Below, piece after piece: positions 26,431 to 40,220 of a stretch of DNA of 64,000 nucleotides. The number at the start of each line of letters is the position of its first letter. Positions within the stretch are counted from its first letter, which is position 1. The translations under genes were made by a program, and so were the position numbers. The notes under the pieces are model-generated. The model saw only the letters and a program-made list of their open reading frames with translations, ran no database searches and was not told the DNA's origin. Location of the stretch: positions 81,249 to 145,248 of the forward strand of contig NW_026894342.1 of assembly GCF_032452875.1 (NCBI RefSeq), in the 5' to 3' direction. Origin of the DNA: Bos javanicus (taxonomy: Eukaryota > Chordata > Mammalia > Artiodactyla > Bovidae).

Positions 26431-28068
26431 ACATGATCAGTGTATGATAGCAAACATGATCAGCGCATGATCAGTCACATGATCAGCGCCATTAAGTCAC
26501 GTGATCACTACATGATAGTCATGTGATCAGTCCATGCTCAGTCACGGTATCAGTGCATGATCAGCCACGTGATCAGTGCATGATCTGTCACAAGATTAGT
26601 GTATGATCATCCACGTGATCAGTGCACGGGCAGTCATGTGATCAGTGCATGATATAGACGTGAACAGTGCATGATCAGTCTCGTGATCAGTGCATGATAG
26701 CCACGTGATCAGTGCATGATCAGTCACCTGATGGGTGTATGATCATTCACGTGACCTGTACATGGTAGCTACATGATCATTGCATGATCAGCCACGTGAG
26801 TAGTTCATGATAGCCACGTGATCACTGCATGATCAGTCACGTGATCAGTGCATGATCAGTCATGTGACCAGTACATGGTAGCTGCGTGATCATGGCATGA
26901 TCAGCCACGTGAGCAGTGCATGATAGCCACGTGATCAGTGCATGATCAGACACGAGATCAGTGCATGATCAGTCACGTGATCAGTGCATGATCAGCCACG
27001 TGATCAGTGCATGACCAGGCACGTGATCAGTGTATGTCCAGCCAAGTGATCAGTGCATGATAGCCACGTGATCAGTGCATGATCAGTCACGTGATCAGTG
27101 CATGATCAGTTATGTGATCAGTGTATGATCAGCCACGTGATCAGTGCATGATCAGCCACATGATCAGTGCATGATCAATTACGTGCTCAGTGCATGATCA
27201 GTCACGTGACCAGTACATGGTAGCTACGTGATCATTGCCTGATCAGCCACGTGATCAGTGCATGATAGCCACGTGATCAGTGCATGATAGCCACGTGATC
27301 AGTGCATGATCAGTCATGTGATACGTGTGTGATCAGCCACATGATCAGTGCATGATATCCACGTGATCAGTGCATGACAGCCACGTGATCAGTGCATGAG
27401 AGCCACGGGATCAGTGCATGATCAGTCACGTGATACATGTGTGATCAGCCACGTGATCAGTGCATGATGAGCCACGTGATCAGTGCAGGATCAATTACGT
27501 GATCAGTGCATGATCAGTCACGTGACCAGTACATGGTTGCTACGTGATCGTTGCATGATCAGCCACGTGAGCAGAGCATGATAGCCACGTGGTCAGTGCA
27601 TGATCAGTCACGTGATCAGTACATGATCAGTCACGTGAACAGTGCATGATCATTTACGTGATCTTTGCATGATCAGTCACGTTACCAGTATATGGTTGCT
27701 ACGTGATCATTCCATGACGAGCCACGTGAGCAGTGCATGATAGCCACGTGATGTGTGCATGAGTTACGTGAGCAGAGTATGATCAGCCACGTGATCAGTG
27801 CATGAGTGCCACGTGATCAGTGCATGATATGTCACGTGACAGGTGTGTGATCAGCCACGTGAACAGTGCATGTTCAGCCACGTGATCAGTGCATGATAGC
27901 CACGTGATCAGTGCATGATCAGTTACGTGAGCAGTGTATGATCAGCCACGTGATCAGTGCATGGTCAGACACGTGAACAGTGTATGATCAGCCACGTGAT
28001 CAGTGCATGATCATCACGTGATCAGTGTATGATCAGCCACGTGAACAGTGCATGCTCAGTCACGTGAT
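26187..28068. repeat. HOR unit 12 (1882 bp)
   Basis: Identical in layout to the 1904 bp form, but lacks the 22 bp monomer carrying ATATCCAAGTG: near 28010 CATGATCATCACGTG follows directly. It also has GTGCTCAG in module A (about 27183). Units 21 and 25 lack the same monomer. Confidence 0.94.
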
Positions 28069-28312
28069 CTGGGCCTGCTGAGCTGCGTGATTACTGTCTG
28101 CTCATCTGCTTGACAATTGCCAGCTGAGCTGCACGATTCCTGCCTGTCATCTGCTTGACAATTGCCAGCTGTGCTGCGTAATTCCTGCCTGCTCAGCTGC
28201 TTGATTATTGCCAGCTGAGCAGCATGATTCCTCACACCTGAGTTCCATGATTATTGCCTGCTGACTGTTTGATTCGTGCCTACTCAGCTCTTTGTTTATT
28301 GCCTCCAGAGGC
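28069..28312. repeat. D block copy 13
   Basis: As copy 2; preceded directly by GATCATCACGTG monomers because the ATATCCAAGTG monomer is missing upstream. Confidence 0.93.
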
Positions 28313-29734
28313 ACATGATCAGTGTATGATAGCAAACATGATCAGCGCATGATCAGTCACATGATCAGCGCCATTAAGTCACGTGATCACTACATGATAG
28401 TCATGTGATCAGTCCATGCTCAGTCACGGTATCAGTGCATGATCAGCCACGTGATCAGTGCATGATCTGTCACAAGATTAGTGTATGATCATCCACGTGA
28501 TCAGTGCACGGGCAGTCATGTGATCAGTGCATGATATAGACGTGAACAGTGCATGATCAGTCTCGTGATCAGTGCATGATAGCCACGTGATCAGTGCATG
28601 ATCAGTCACCTGATGGGTGTATGATCATTCACGTGACCTGTACATGGTAGCTACATGATCATTGCATGATCAGCCACGTGAGTAGTTCATGATAGCCACG
28701 TGATCACTGCATGATCAGTCACGTGATCAGTGCATGATCAGTCATGTGACCAGTACATGGTAGCTGCGTGATCATGGCATGATCAGCCACGTGAGCAGTG
28801 CATGATAGCCACGTGATCAGTGCATGATCAGACACGAGATCAGTGCATGATCAGTCACGTGATCAGTGCATGATCAGCCACGTGATCAGTGCATGACCAG
28901 GCACGTGATCAGTGTATGTCCAGCCAAGTGATCAGTGCATGATAGCCACGTGATCAGTGCATGATCAGTCACGTGATCAGTGCATGATCAGTTATGTGAT
29001 CAGTGTATGATCAGCCACGTGATCAGTGCATGATCAGCCACATGATCAGTGCATGATCAATTACGTGATCAGTGCATGATCAGTCACGTGACCAGTACAT
29101 GGTAGCTACGTGATCATTGCCTGATCAGCCACGTGATCAGTGCATGATAGCCACGTGATCAGTGCATGATAGCCACGTGATCAGTGCATGATCAGTCATG
29201 TGATACGTGTGTGATCAGCCACATGATCAGTGCATGATATCCACGTGATCAGTGCATGACAGCCACGTGATCAGTGCATGAGAGCCACGTGATCAGTGCA
29301 TGATCAGTCACGTGATACATGTGTGATCAGCCACGTGATCAGTGCATGATGAGCCACGTGATCAGTGCATGATCAATTACGTGATCAGTGCATGATCAGT
29401 CACGTGACCAGTACATGGTTGCTACGTGATCGTTGCATGATCAGCCACGTGAGCAGTGCATGATAGCCACGTGATCAGTGCATGATCAGTCACGTGATCA
29501 GTGCATGATCAGTCACGTGATCAGTGCATGATCATTTACGTGATCTTTGCATGATCAGTCACGTGACCAGTATATGGTTGCTACGTGATCATTGCATGAC
29601 AGCCACGTGAGCAGTGCATGATAGCCACGTGATGTGTGCATGAGTTACGTGATCAGTGTATGATCAGCCACGTGATCAGTGCATGAGTGCCACGTGATCA
29701 GTGCATGATATGTCACGTGACAGTGTGTGATCAG

Positions 29735-29950
29735 CCACGTGATCAGTGCATGATCAGCCACGTGATCAGTGCATGATAGCCACGTGATCAGTGCATGATC
29801 AGTCACGTGATCAGTGTATGATCAGCCACGTGATCAGTGCATGATAGCCACGTGATCAGTGCATGATCATCACGTGATCAGTGCATGATCAGCCACGTGA
29901 ACAGTGCATGATCAGCCACGTGATCAGTGCATGATAGCCACGTGATCAGT
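29735..29950. repeat. Near-consensus monomer tract (unit 13)
   Basis: About nine plain monomers that account for the extra 156 bp of this unit. The normal GTTACGTGAGCAG marker follows. Confidence 0.72.
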
Positions 29951-30128
29951 GCATGATCAGTTACGTGAGCAGTGTATGATCAGCCACGTGATCAGTGCAT
30001 GGTCAGACACGTGAACAGTGTATGATCAGCCACGTGATCAGTGCATGATATCCAAGTGATCAGTGCATGATCATCACGTGATCAGTGTATGATCAGCCAC
30101 GTGAACAGTGCATGCTCAGTCACGTGAT

Positions 30129-30372
30129 CTGGGCCTGCTGAGCTGCGTGATTACTGTCTGCTCATCTGCTTGACAATTGCCAGCTGAGCTGCACGATTCC
30201 TGCCTGTCATCTGCTTGACAATTGCCAGCTGTGCTGCGTAATTCCTGCCTGCTCAGCTGCTTGATTATTGCCAGCTGAGCAGCATGATTCCTCACACCTG
30301 AGTTCCATGATTATTGCCTGCTGACTGTTTGATTCGTGCCTACTCAGCTCTTTGTTTATTGCCTCCAGAGGC
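30129..30372. repeat. D block copy 14
   Basis: As copy 2. Confidence 0.93.
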
Positions 30373-32032
30373 ACATGATCAGTGTATGATAGCAAACATG
30401 ATCAGCGCATGATCAGTCACATGATCAGCGCCATTAAGTCACGTGATCACTACATGATAGTCATGTGATCAGTCCATGCTCAGTCACGGTATCAGTGCAT
30501 GATCAGCCACGTGATCAGTGCATGATCTGTCACAAGATTAGTGTATGATCATCCACGTGATCAGTGCACGGGCAGTCATGTGATCAGTGCATGATATAGA
30601 CGTGAACAGTGCATGATCAGTCTCGTGATCAGTGCATGATAGCCACGTGATCAGTGCATGATCAGTCACCTGATGGGTGTATGATCATTCACGTGACCTG
30701 TACATGGTAGCTACATGATCATTGCATGATCAGCCACGTGAGTAGTTCATGATAGCCACGTGATCACTGCATGATCAGTCACGTGATCAGTGCATGATCA
30801 GTCATGTGACCAGTACATGGTAGCTGCGTGATCATGGCATGATCAGCCACGTGAGCAGTGCATGATAGCCACGTGATCAGTGCATGATCAGACACGAGAT
30901 CAGTGCATGATCAGTCACGTGATCAGTGCATGATCAGCCACGTGATCAGTGCATGACCAGGCACGTGATCAGTGTATGTCCAGCCAAGTGATCAGTGCAT
31001 GATAGCCACGTGATCAGTGCATGATCAGTCACGTGATCAGTGCATGATCAGTTATGTGATCAGTGTATGATCAGCCACGTGATCAGTGCATGATCAGCCA
31101 CATGATCAGTGCATGATCAATTACGTGATCAGTGCATGATCAGTCACGTGACCAGTACATGGTAGCTACGTGATCATTGCCTGATCAGCCACGTGATCAG
31201 TGCATGATAGCCACGTGATCAGTGCATGATAGCCACGTGATCAGTGCATGATCAGTCATGTGATACGTGTGTGATCAGCCACATGATCAGTGCATGATAT
31301 CCACGTGATCAGTGCATGACAGCCACGTGATCAGTGCATGAGAGCCACGGGATCAGTGCATGATCAGTCACGTGATACATGTGTGATCAGCCACGTGATC
31401 AGTGCATGATGAGCCACGTGATCAGTGCAGGATCAATTACGTGATCAGTGCATGATCAGTCACGTGACCAGTACATGGTTGCTACGTGATCGTTGCATGA
31501 TCAGCCACGTGAGCAGAGCATGATAGCCACGTGGTCAGTGCATGATCAGTCACGTGATCAGTACATGATCAGTCACGTGAACAGTGCATGATCATTTACG
31601 TGATCTTTGCATGATCAGTCACGTTACCAGTATATGGTTGCTACGTGATCATTCCATGACGAGCCACGTGAGCAGTGCATGATAGCCACGTGATGTGTGC
31701 ATGAGTTACGTGAGCAGAGTATGATCAGCCACGTGATCAGTGCATGAGTGCCACGTGATCAGTGCATGATATGTCACGTGACAGGTGTGTGATCAGCCAC
31801 GTGAACAGTGCATGTTCAGCCACGTGATCAGTGCATGATAGCCACGTGATCAGTGCATGATCAGTTACGTGAGCAGTGTATGATCAGCCACGTGATCAGT
31901 GCATGGTCAGACACGTGAACAGTGTATGATCAGCCACGTGATCAGTGCATGATATCCAAGTGATCAGTGCATGATCATCACGTGATCAGTGTATGATCAG
32001 CCACGTGAACAGTGCATGCTCAGTCACGTGAT
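30129..32032. repeat. HOR unit 14 (1904 bp)
   Basis: Standard unit with two TGATAGC monomers and the ATATCCAAGTG monomer present. No private change noticed. Confidence 0.95.
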
Positions 32033-32276
32033 CTGGGCCTGCTGAGCTGCGTGATTACTGTCTGCTCATCTGCTTGACAATTGCCAGCTGAGCTGCACGA
32101 TTCCTGCCTGTCATCTGCTTGACAATTGCCAGCTGTGCTGCGTAATTCCTGCCTGCTCAGCTGCTTGATTATTGCCAGCTGAGCAGCATGATTCCTCACA
32201 CCTGAGTTCCATGATTATTGCCTGCTGACTGTTTGATTCGTGCCTACTCAGCTCTTTGTTTATTGCCTCCAGAGGC
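32033..32276. repeat. D block copy 15
   Basis: As copy 2; opens the second unit with a large deletion. Confidence 0.93.
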
Positions 32277-33507
32277 ACATGATCAGTGTATGATAGCAAA
32301 CATGATCAGCGCATGATCAGTCACATGATCAGCGCCATTAAGTCACGTGATCACTACATGATAGTCATGTGATCAGTCCATGCTCAGTCACGGTATCAGT
32401 GCATGATCAGCCACGTGATCAGTGCATGATCTGTCACAAGATTAGTGTATGATCATCCACGTGATCAGTGCACGGGCAGTCATGTGATCAGTGCATGATA
32501 TAGACGTGATCAGTGCATGATCAGTCTCGTGATCAGTGCATGATAGCCACGTGATCAGTGCATGATCAGTCACCTGATGGGTGTATGATCATTCACGTGA
32601 CCTGTACATGGTAGCTACATGATCATTGCATGATCAGCCACGTGAGTAGTTCATGATAGCCACGTGATCACTGCATGATCAGTCACGTGATCAGTGCATG
32701 ATCAGTCATGTGACCAGTACATGGTAGCTGCGTGATCATGGCATGATCAGCCACGTGAGCAGTGCATGATAGCCACGTGATCAGTGCATGATCAGACACG
32801 TGATCAGTGCATGATCAGTCACGTGATCAGTGCATGATCAGCCACGTGATCAGTGCATGACCAGGCACGTGATCAGTGTATGTCAGCCACGTGATCAGTG
32901 CATGATAGCCACGTGATCAGTGCATGATCAGTCACGTGATCAGTGCATGATCAGTTATGTGATCAGTGCATGATCAGCCACGTGATCAGTGCATGATCAG
33001 CCACGTGATCAGTGCATGATCAATTACGTGATCAGTGCATGATCAGTCACGTAACCAGTACATGGTAGCTACGTGATCATTGCATGATCAGCCACGTGAT
33101 CAGTGCATGATAGCCACGTGATCAGTGCATGATAGCCACGTGATCAGTGCATGATCAGTCATGTGATACATGTGTGATCAGCCACATGATCAGTGCATGA
33201 TAGCCACGTGATCAGTGCATGAGTGCCACGTGATCAGTGCATGATATGTCACGTGACAGGTGTGTGATCAGCCACGTGAACAGTGCATGTTCAGCCACGT
33301 GATCAGTGCATGATAGCCACGTGATCAGTGCATGATCAGTTACGTGAGCAGTGTATGATCAGCCACGTGATCAGTGCATGGTCAGACACGTGAACAGTGT
33401 ATGATCAGCCACGTGATCAGTGCATGATATCCAAGTGATCAGTGCATGATCATCACGTGATCAGTGTATGATCAGCCACGTGAACAGTGCATGCTCAGTC
33501 ACGTGAT
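32033..33507. repeat. HOR unit 15 (1475 bp, internal deletion)
   Basis: After GTGATACATGTGTG (about 33170) the unit passes to CATGAGTGCC near 33220, skipping modules B and C at the same place as unit 4. It differs from unit 4 by one base in length and by more consensus-like monomers (CATGATAGCC where unit 4 has GATATCC). Confidence 0.92.
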
Positions 33508-33751
33508 CTGGGCCTGCTGAGCTGCGTGATTACTGTCTGCTCATCTGCTTGACAATTGCCAGCTGAGCTGCACGATTCCTGCCTGTCATCTGCTTGACAA
33601 TTGCCAGCTGTGCTGCGTAATTCCTGCCTGCTCAGCTGCTTGATTATTGCCAGCTGAGCAGCATGATTCCTCACACCTGAGTTCCATGATTATTGCCTGC
33701 TGACTGTTTGATTCGTGCCTACTCAGCTCTTTGTTTATTGCCTCCAGAGGC
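33508..33751. repeat. D block copy 16
   Basis: As copy 2. Confidence 0.93.
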
Positions 33752-35433
33752 ACATGATCAGTGTATGATAGCAAACATGATCAGCGCATGATCAGTCACA
33801 TGATCAGCGCCATTAAGTCACGTGATCACTACATGATAGTCATGTGATCAGTCCATGCTCAGTCACGGTATCAGTGCATGATCAGCCACGTGATCAGTGC
33901 ATGATCTGTCACAAGATTAGTGTATGATCATCCACGTGATCAGTGCATGGGCAGTCATGTGATCAGTGCATGATATAGACGTGAACAGTGCATGATCAGT
34001 CTCGTGATCAGTGCATGATAGCCACGTGATCAGTGCATGATCAGTCACCTGATGGGTGTATGATCATTCACGTGACCTGTACATGGTAGCTACATGATCA
34101 TTGCATGATCAGCCACGTGAGTAGTTCATGATAGCCACGTGATCACTGCATGATCAGTCACGTGATCAGTGCATGATCAGTCATGTGACCAGTACATGGT
34201 AGCTGCGTGATCATGGCATGATCAGCCACGTGAGCAGTGCATGATAGCCACGTGATCAGTGCATGATCAGACACGAGATCAGTGCATGATCAGTCACGTG
34301 ATCAGTGCATGATCAGCCACGTGATCAGTGCATGACCAGGCACGTGATCAGTGTATGTCCAGCCAAGTGATCAGTGCATGATAGCCACGTGATCAGTGCA
34401 TGATCAGTCACGTGATCAGTGCATGATCAGTTATGTGATCAGTGTATGATCAGCCACGTGATCAGTGCATGATCAGCCACATGATCAGTGCATGATCAAT
34501 TACGTGATCAGTGCATGATCAGTCACGTGACCAGTACATGGTAGCTACGTGATCATTGCATGATCAGCCACGTGATCAGTGCATGATAGCCACGTGATCA
34601 GTGCATGATAGCCACGTGATCAGTGCATGATAGCCACGTGATCAGTGCATGATCAGTCATGTGATACGTGTGTGATCAGCCACATGATCAGTGCATGATA
34701 TCCACGTGATCAGTGCATGACAGCCACGTGATCAGTGCATGATAGCCACGGGATCAGTGCAAGATCAGACACGTGATACATGTGTGATCAGCCACGTGAT
34801 CAGTGCATGATGAGCCACGTGATCAGTGCAGGATCAATTACGTGATCAGTGCATGATCAGTCACGTGACCAGTACATGGTTGCTACGTGATCGTTGCATG
34901 ATCAGCCACGTGAGCAGAGCATGATAGCCACGTGGTCAGTGCATGATCAGTCACGTGATCAGTACATGATCAGTCACGTGAACAGTGCATGATCATTTAC
35001 GTGATCTTTGCATGATCAGTCACGTTACCAGTATATGGTTGCTACGTGATCATTCCATGACGAGCCACGTGAGCAGTGCATGATAGCCACGTGATGTGTG
35101 CATGAGTTACGTGAGCAGAGTATGATCAGCCACGTGATCAGTGCATGAGTGCCACGTGATCAGTGCATGATATGTCACGTGACAGGTGTGTGATCAGCCA
35201 CGTGAACAGTGCATGTTCAGCCACGTGATCAGTGCATGATAGCCACGTGATCAGTGCATGATCAGTTACGTGAGCAGTGTATGATCAGCCACGTGATCAG
35301 TGCATGGTCAGACACGTGAACAGTGTATGATCAGCCACGTGATCAGTGCATGATATCCAAGTGATCAGTGCATGATCATCACGTGATCAGTGTATGATCA
35401 GCCACGTGAACAGTGCATGCTCAGTCACGTGAT
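33508..35433. repeat. HOR unit 16 (1926 bp)
   Basis: Full-length unit following the deleted unit 15, as unit 5 follows the deleted unit 4. Private variants include GCATGGGCAG near 33945 and GTGCAAGATCAGACACG near 34758. Confidence 0.94.
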
Positions 35434-35677
35434 CTGGGCCTGCTGAGCTGCGTGATTACTGTCTGCTCATCTGCTTGACAATTGCCAGCTGAGCTGCACG
35501 ATTCCTGCCTGTCATCTGCTTGACAATTGCCAGCTGTGCTGCGTAATTCCTGCCTGCTCAGCTGCTTGATTATTGCCAGCTGAGCAGCATGATTCCTCAC
35601 ACCTGAGTTCCATGATTATTGCCTGCTGACTGTTTGATTCGTGCCTACTCAGCTCTTTGTTTATTGCCTCCAGAGGC
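35434..35677. repeat. D block copy 17
   Basis: As copy 2. Confidence 0.93.
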
Positions 35678-37359
35678 ACATGATCAGTGTATGATAGCAA
35701 ACATGATCAGCGCATGATCAGTCACATGATCAGCGCCATTAAGTCACGTGATCACTACATGATAGTCATGTGATCAGTCCATGCTCAGTCACGGTATCAG
35801 TGCATGATCAGCCACGTGATCAGTGCATGATCTGTCACAAGATTAGTGTATGATCATCCACGTGATCAGTGCACGGGCAGTCATGTGATCAGTGCATGAT
35901 ATAGACGTGAACAGTGCATGATCAGTCTCGTGATCAGTGCATGATAGCCACGTGATCAGTGCATGATCAGTCACCTGATGGGTGTATGATCATTCACGTG
36001 ACCTGTACATGGTAGCTACATGATCATTGCATGATCAGCCACGTGAGTAGTTCATGATAGCCACGTGATCACTGCATGATCAGTCACGTGATCAGTGCAT
36101 GATCAGTCATGTGACCAGTACATGGTAGCTGCGTGATCATGGCATGATCAGCCACGTGAGCAGTGCATGATAGCCACGTGATCAGTGCATGATCAGACAC
36201 GAGATCAGTGCATGATCAGTCACGTGATCAGTGCATGATCAGCCACGTGATCAGTGCATGACCAGGCACGTGATCAGTGTATGTCCAGCCAAGTGATCAG
36301 TGCATGATAGCCACGTGATCAGTGCATGATCAGTCACGTGATCAGTGCATGATCAGTTATGTGATCAGTGTATGATCAGCCACGTGATCAGTGCATGATC
36401 AGCCACATGATCAGTGCATGATCAATTACGTGATCAGTGCATGATCAGTCACGTGACCAGTACATGGTAGCTACGTGATCATTGCCTGATCAGCCACGTG
36501 ATCAGTGCATGATAGCCACGTGATCAGTGCATGATAGCCACGTGATCAGTGCATGATAGCCACGTGATCAGTGCATGATCAGTCATGTGATACGTGTGTG
36601 ATCAGCCACATGATCAGTGCATGATATCCACGTGATCAGTGCATGACAGCCACGTGATCAGTGCATGATAGCCACGGGATCAGTGCATGATCAGTCACGT
36701 GATACATGTGTGATCAGCCACGTGATCAGTGCATGATGAGCCACGTGATCAGTGCAGGATCAATTACGTGATCAGTGCATGATCAGTCACGTGACCAGTA
36801 CATGGTTGCTACGTGATCGTTGCATGATCAGCCACGTGAGCAGAGCATGATAGCCACGTGATCAGTGCATGATCAGTCACGTGATCAGTACATGATCAGT
36901 CACGTGAACAGTGCATGATCATTTACGTGATCTTTGCATGATCAGTCACGTTACCAGTATATGGTTGCTACGTGATCATTCCATGACGAGCCACGTGAGC
37001 AGTGCATGATAGCCACGTGATGTGTGCATGAGTTACGTGAGCAGAGTATGATCAGCCACGTGATCAGTGCATGAGTGCCACGTGATCAGTGCATGATATG
37101 TCACGTGACAGGTGTGTGATCAGCCACGTGAACAGTGCATGTTCAGCCACGTGATCAGTGCATGATAGCCACGTGATCAGTGCATGATCAGTTACGTGAG
37201 CAGTGTATGATCAGCCACGTGATCAGTGCATGGTCAGACACGTGAACAGTGTATGATCAGCCACGTGATCAGTGCATGATATCCAAGTGATCAGTGCATG
37301 ATCATCACGTGATCAGTGTATGATCAGCCACGTGAACAGTGCATGCTCAGTCACGTGAT
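35434..37359. repeat. HOR unit 17 (1926 bp)
   Basis: Full-length unit with three TGATAGC monomers. It shares CATGATAGCCACGGG (near 36665) with unit 16, where most other units have CATGAGAGCC; this links the two as sister copies. Confidence 0.94.
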
Positions 37360-37603
37360 CTGGGCCTGCTGAGCTGCGTGATTACTGTCTGCTCATCTGC
37401 TTGACAATTGCCAGCTGAGCTGCACGATTCCTGCCTGTCATCTGCTTGACAATTGCCAGCTGTGCTGCGTAATTCCTGCCTGCTCAGCTGCTTGATTATT
37501 GCCAGCTGAGCAGCATGATTCCTCACACCTGAGTTCCATGATTATTGCCTGCTGACTGTTTGATTCGTGCCTACTCAGCTCTTTGTTTATTGCCTCCAGA
37601 GGC
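37360..37603. repeat. D block copy 18
   Basis: As copy 2; last D block before the longest interval (4098 bp). Confidence 0.93.
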
Positions 37604-38099
37604 ACATGATCAGTGTATGATAGCAAACATGATCAGCGCATGATCAGTCACATGATCAGCGCCATTAAGTCACGTGATCACTACATGATAGTCATGTGAT
37701 CAGTCCATGCTCAGTCACGGTATCAGTGCATGATCAGCCACGTGATCAGTGCATGATCTGTCACAAGATTAGTGTATGATCATCCACGTGATCAGTGCAC
37801 GGGCAGTCATGTGATCAGTGCATGATATAGACGTGAACAGTGCATGATCAGTCTCGTGATCAGTGCATGATAGCCACGTGATCAGTGCATGATCAGTCAC
37901 CTGATGGGTGTATGATCATTCACGTGACCTGTACATGGTAGCTACATGATCATTGCATGATCAGCCACGTGAGTAGTTCATGATAGCCACGTGATCACTG
38001 CATGATCAGTCACGTGATCAGTGCATGATCAGTCATGTGACCAGTACATGGTAGCTGCGTGATCATGGCATGATCAGCCACGTGAGCAGTGCATGATAG

Positions 38100-39945
38100 C
38101 CACGTGATCAGTGCATGATCAGACACGTGATCAGTGCATGATCAGTCACGTGATCAGTGCATGATCAGCCACGTGATCAGTGCATGATCAGTCACGTGAT
38201 CAGTGCATGATCAGCCACGTGATCAGTGCATGATCAGGCACGTGATCAGTGTATGATCAGCCACGTGATCAGTGCATGATAGCCACGTGATCAGTGCATG
38301 ATCAGTCACGTGATCAGTGCATGATCAGTTATGTGATCAGTGCATGATCAGCCACGTGATCAGTGCATGATCAGCCACATGATCAGTGCATGATCAATTA
38401 CGTGATCAGTGCATGATCAGTCACGTGACCAGTACATGGTAGCTACGTGATCATTGCATGATCAGCCACGTGATCAGTGCATGATAGCCACGTGATCAGT
38501 GCATGATAGCCACGTGATCAGTGCATGATCAGTCATGTGATACGTGTGTGATCAGCCACGTGATCAGTGCATGATATCCACGTGATCAGTGCATGACAGC
38601 CACGTGATCAGTGCATGAGAGCCACGTGATCAGTGCATGATCAGTCACGTGATCATGTGTGATCAGCCACGTGATCAGTGCATGATAGCCACGTGATCAG
38701 TGCATGATCAGCCACGTGATCAGTGCATGATCAGTCACGTGACCAGTACATGGTAGCTACGTGATCATGCATGATCAGCCACGTGAGCAGTGCATGATAG
38801 CCACGTGATCAGTGCATGATCAGTCACGTGATCAGTGCATGATCAGTCACGTGATCAGTGCATGATCAGCCACGTGATCAGTGCATGATCAGTCACGTGA
38901 TCAGTGCATGATCAGCCACGTGATCAGTGCATGATAGCCACGTGATCAGTGCATGATCAGTCACGTGATCAGTGCATGATCAGTCACGTGATCAGTGCAT
39001 GATCAGCCACGTGATCAGTGCATGATCAATTACGTGATCAGTGCATGATCAGTCACGTGACCAGTACATGGTAGCTACGTGATCAGTGCATGATCAGCCA
39101 CGTGATCAGTGCATGATAGCCACGTGATCAGTGCATGATAGCCACGTGATCAGTGCATGATCAGTCACGTGATACGTGCATGATCAGCCACGTGATCAGT
39201 GCATGATATCCACGTGATCAGTGCATGACAGCCACGTGATCAGTGCATGATAGCCACGTGATCAGTGCATGATCAGTCACGTGATCATGTGTGATCAGCC
39301 ACGTGATCAGTGCATGATCAGCCACGTGATCAGTGCATGATCAATCACGTGATCAGTGCATGATCAGTCACGTGACCAGTACATGGTAGCTACGTGATCA
39401 TGCATGATCAGCCACGTGAGCAGTGCATGATAGCCACGTGATCAGTGCATGATCAGTCACGTGATCAGTGCATGATCAGTCACGTGATCAGTGCATGATC
39501 AGCCACGTGATCAGTGCATGATCAGTCACGTGATCAGTGTATGATCAGCCACGTGATCAGTGCATGATAGCCACGTGATCAGTGCATGATCAGTCACGTG
39601 ATCAGTGCATGATCAGTCACGTGATCAGTGCATGATCAGCCACGTGATCAGTGCATGATCAGCCACGTGATCAGTGCATGATCAATTACGTGATCAGTGC
39701 ATGATCAGTCACGTGACCAGTACATGGTAGCTACGTGATCATTGCATGATCAGCCACGTGATCAGTGCATGATAGCCACGTGATCAGTGCATGATCAGCC
39801 ACGTGATCAGTGCATGATCAGTCACGTGATCAGTGCATGATAGCCACGTGATCATGCATGATCAGCCACGTGATCAGTGCATGATCAGCCACGTGATCAG
39901 TGCATGATCAGCCACGTGATCAGTGCATGATCAGTTACGTGATCA
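38100..39945. repeat. Near-consensus monomer tract (unit 18)
   Basis: Mostly plain monomers with scattered HOR markers (ATACGTGTGTG near 38540, GTACATGGTAGCTACG several times). It ends at the cryptic unit start and occupies the position of the missing D block. Boundaries approximate. Confidence 0.78.
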
Positions 39946-40220
39946 GTGTATGATCATCCACGTGATCAGTGCATGGGCAGTCATGTGATCAGTGCATGAT
40001 ATAGACGTTATCAGTGCATGATCAGTCTCGTGATAAGTGCATGATAGCCACGTGATCAGTGCATGATCAGTCACCTGATGGGTGTATGATCATTCACGTG
40101 ACCTGTACATGGTAGCTACATGATCATTGCATGATCAGCCACGTGAGTAGTGCATGATAGCCACGTGATCAGTGCATGATCAGTCACGTGATCAGTGCAT
40201 GATCAGTCATGTGACCAGTA
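39920..40220. repeat. Cryptic HOR start without D block
   Basis: This segment carries the markers that normally lie 400-700 bp after a D block: GATCATCC, GCATGGGCAG, ATATAGACG, TCTCGTGATAAG and CACCTGATGGG. Immediately upstream there are only consensus monomers. GTTACGTGATCAG stands where CACAAGATTAG is normal, so the left boundary is blended into consensus sequence. Confidence 0.85.

Larger units (their letters stand above)
28069..30128. repeat. HOR unit 13 (2060 bp)
   Basis: 156 bp longer than the 1904 bp form. The extra sequence is a run of consensus monomers at about 29735-29950, just before the usual GTTACGTGAGCAG. From about 29280 onward several standard variants have reverted to consensus (CACGTG instead of CACGGG, GCATGATC instead of GCAGGATC). 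Confidence 0.92.
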
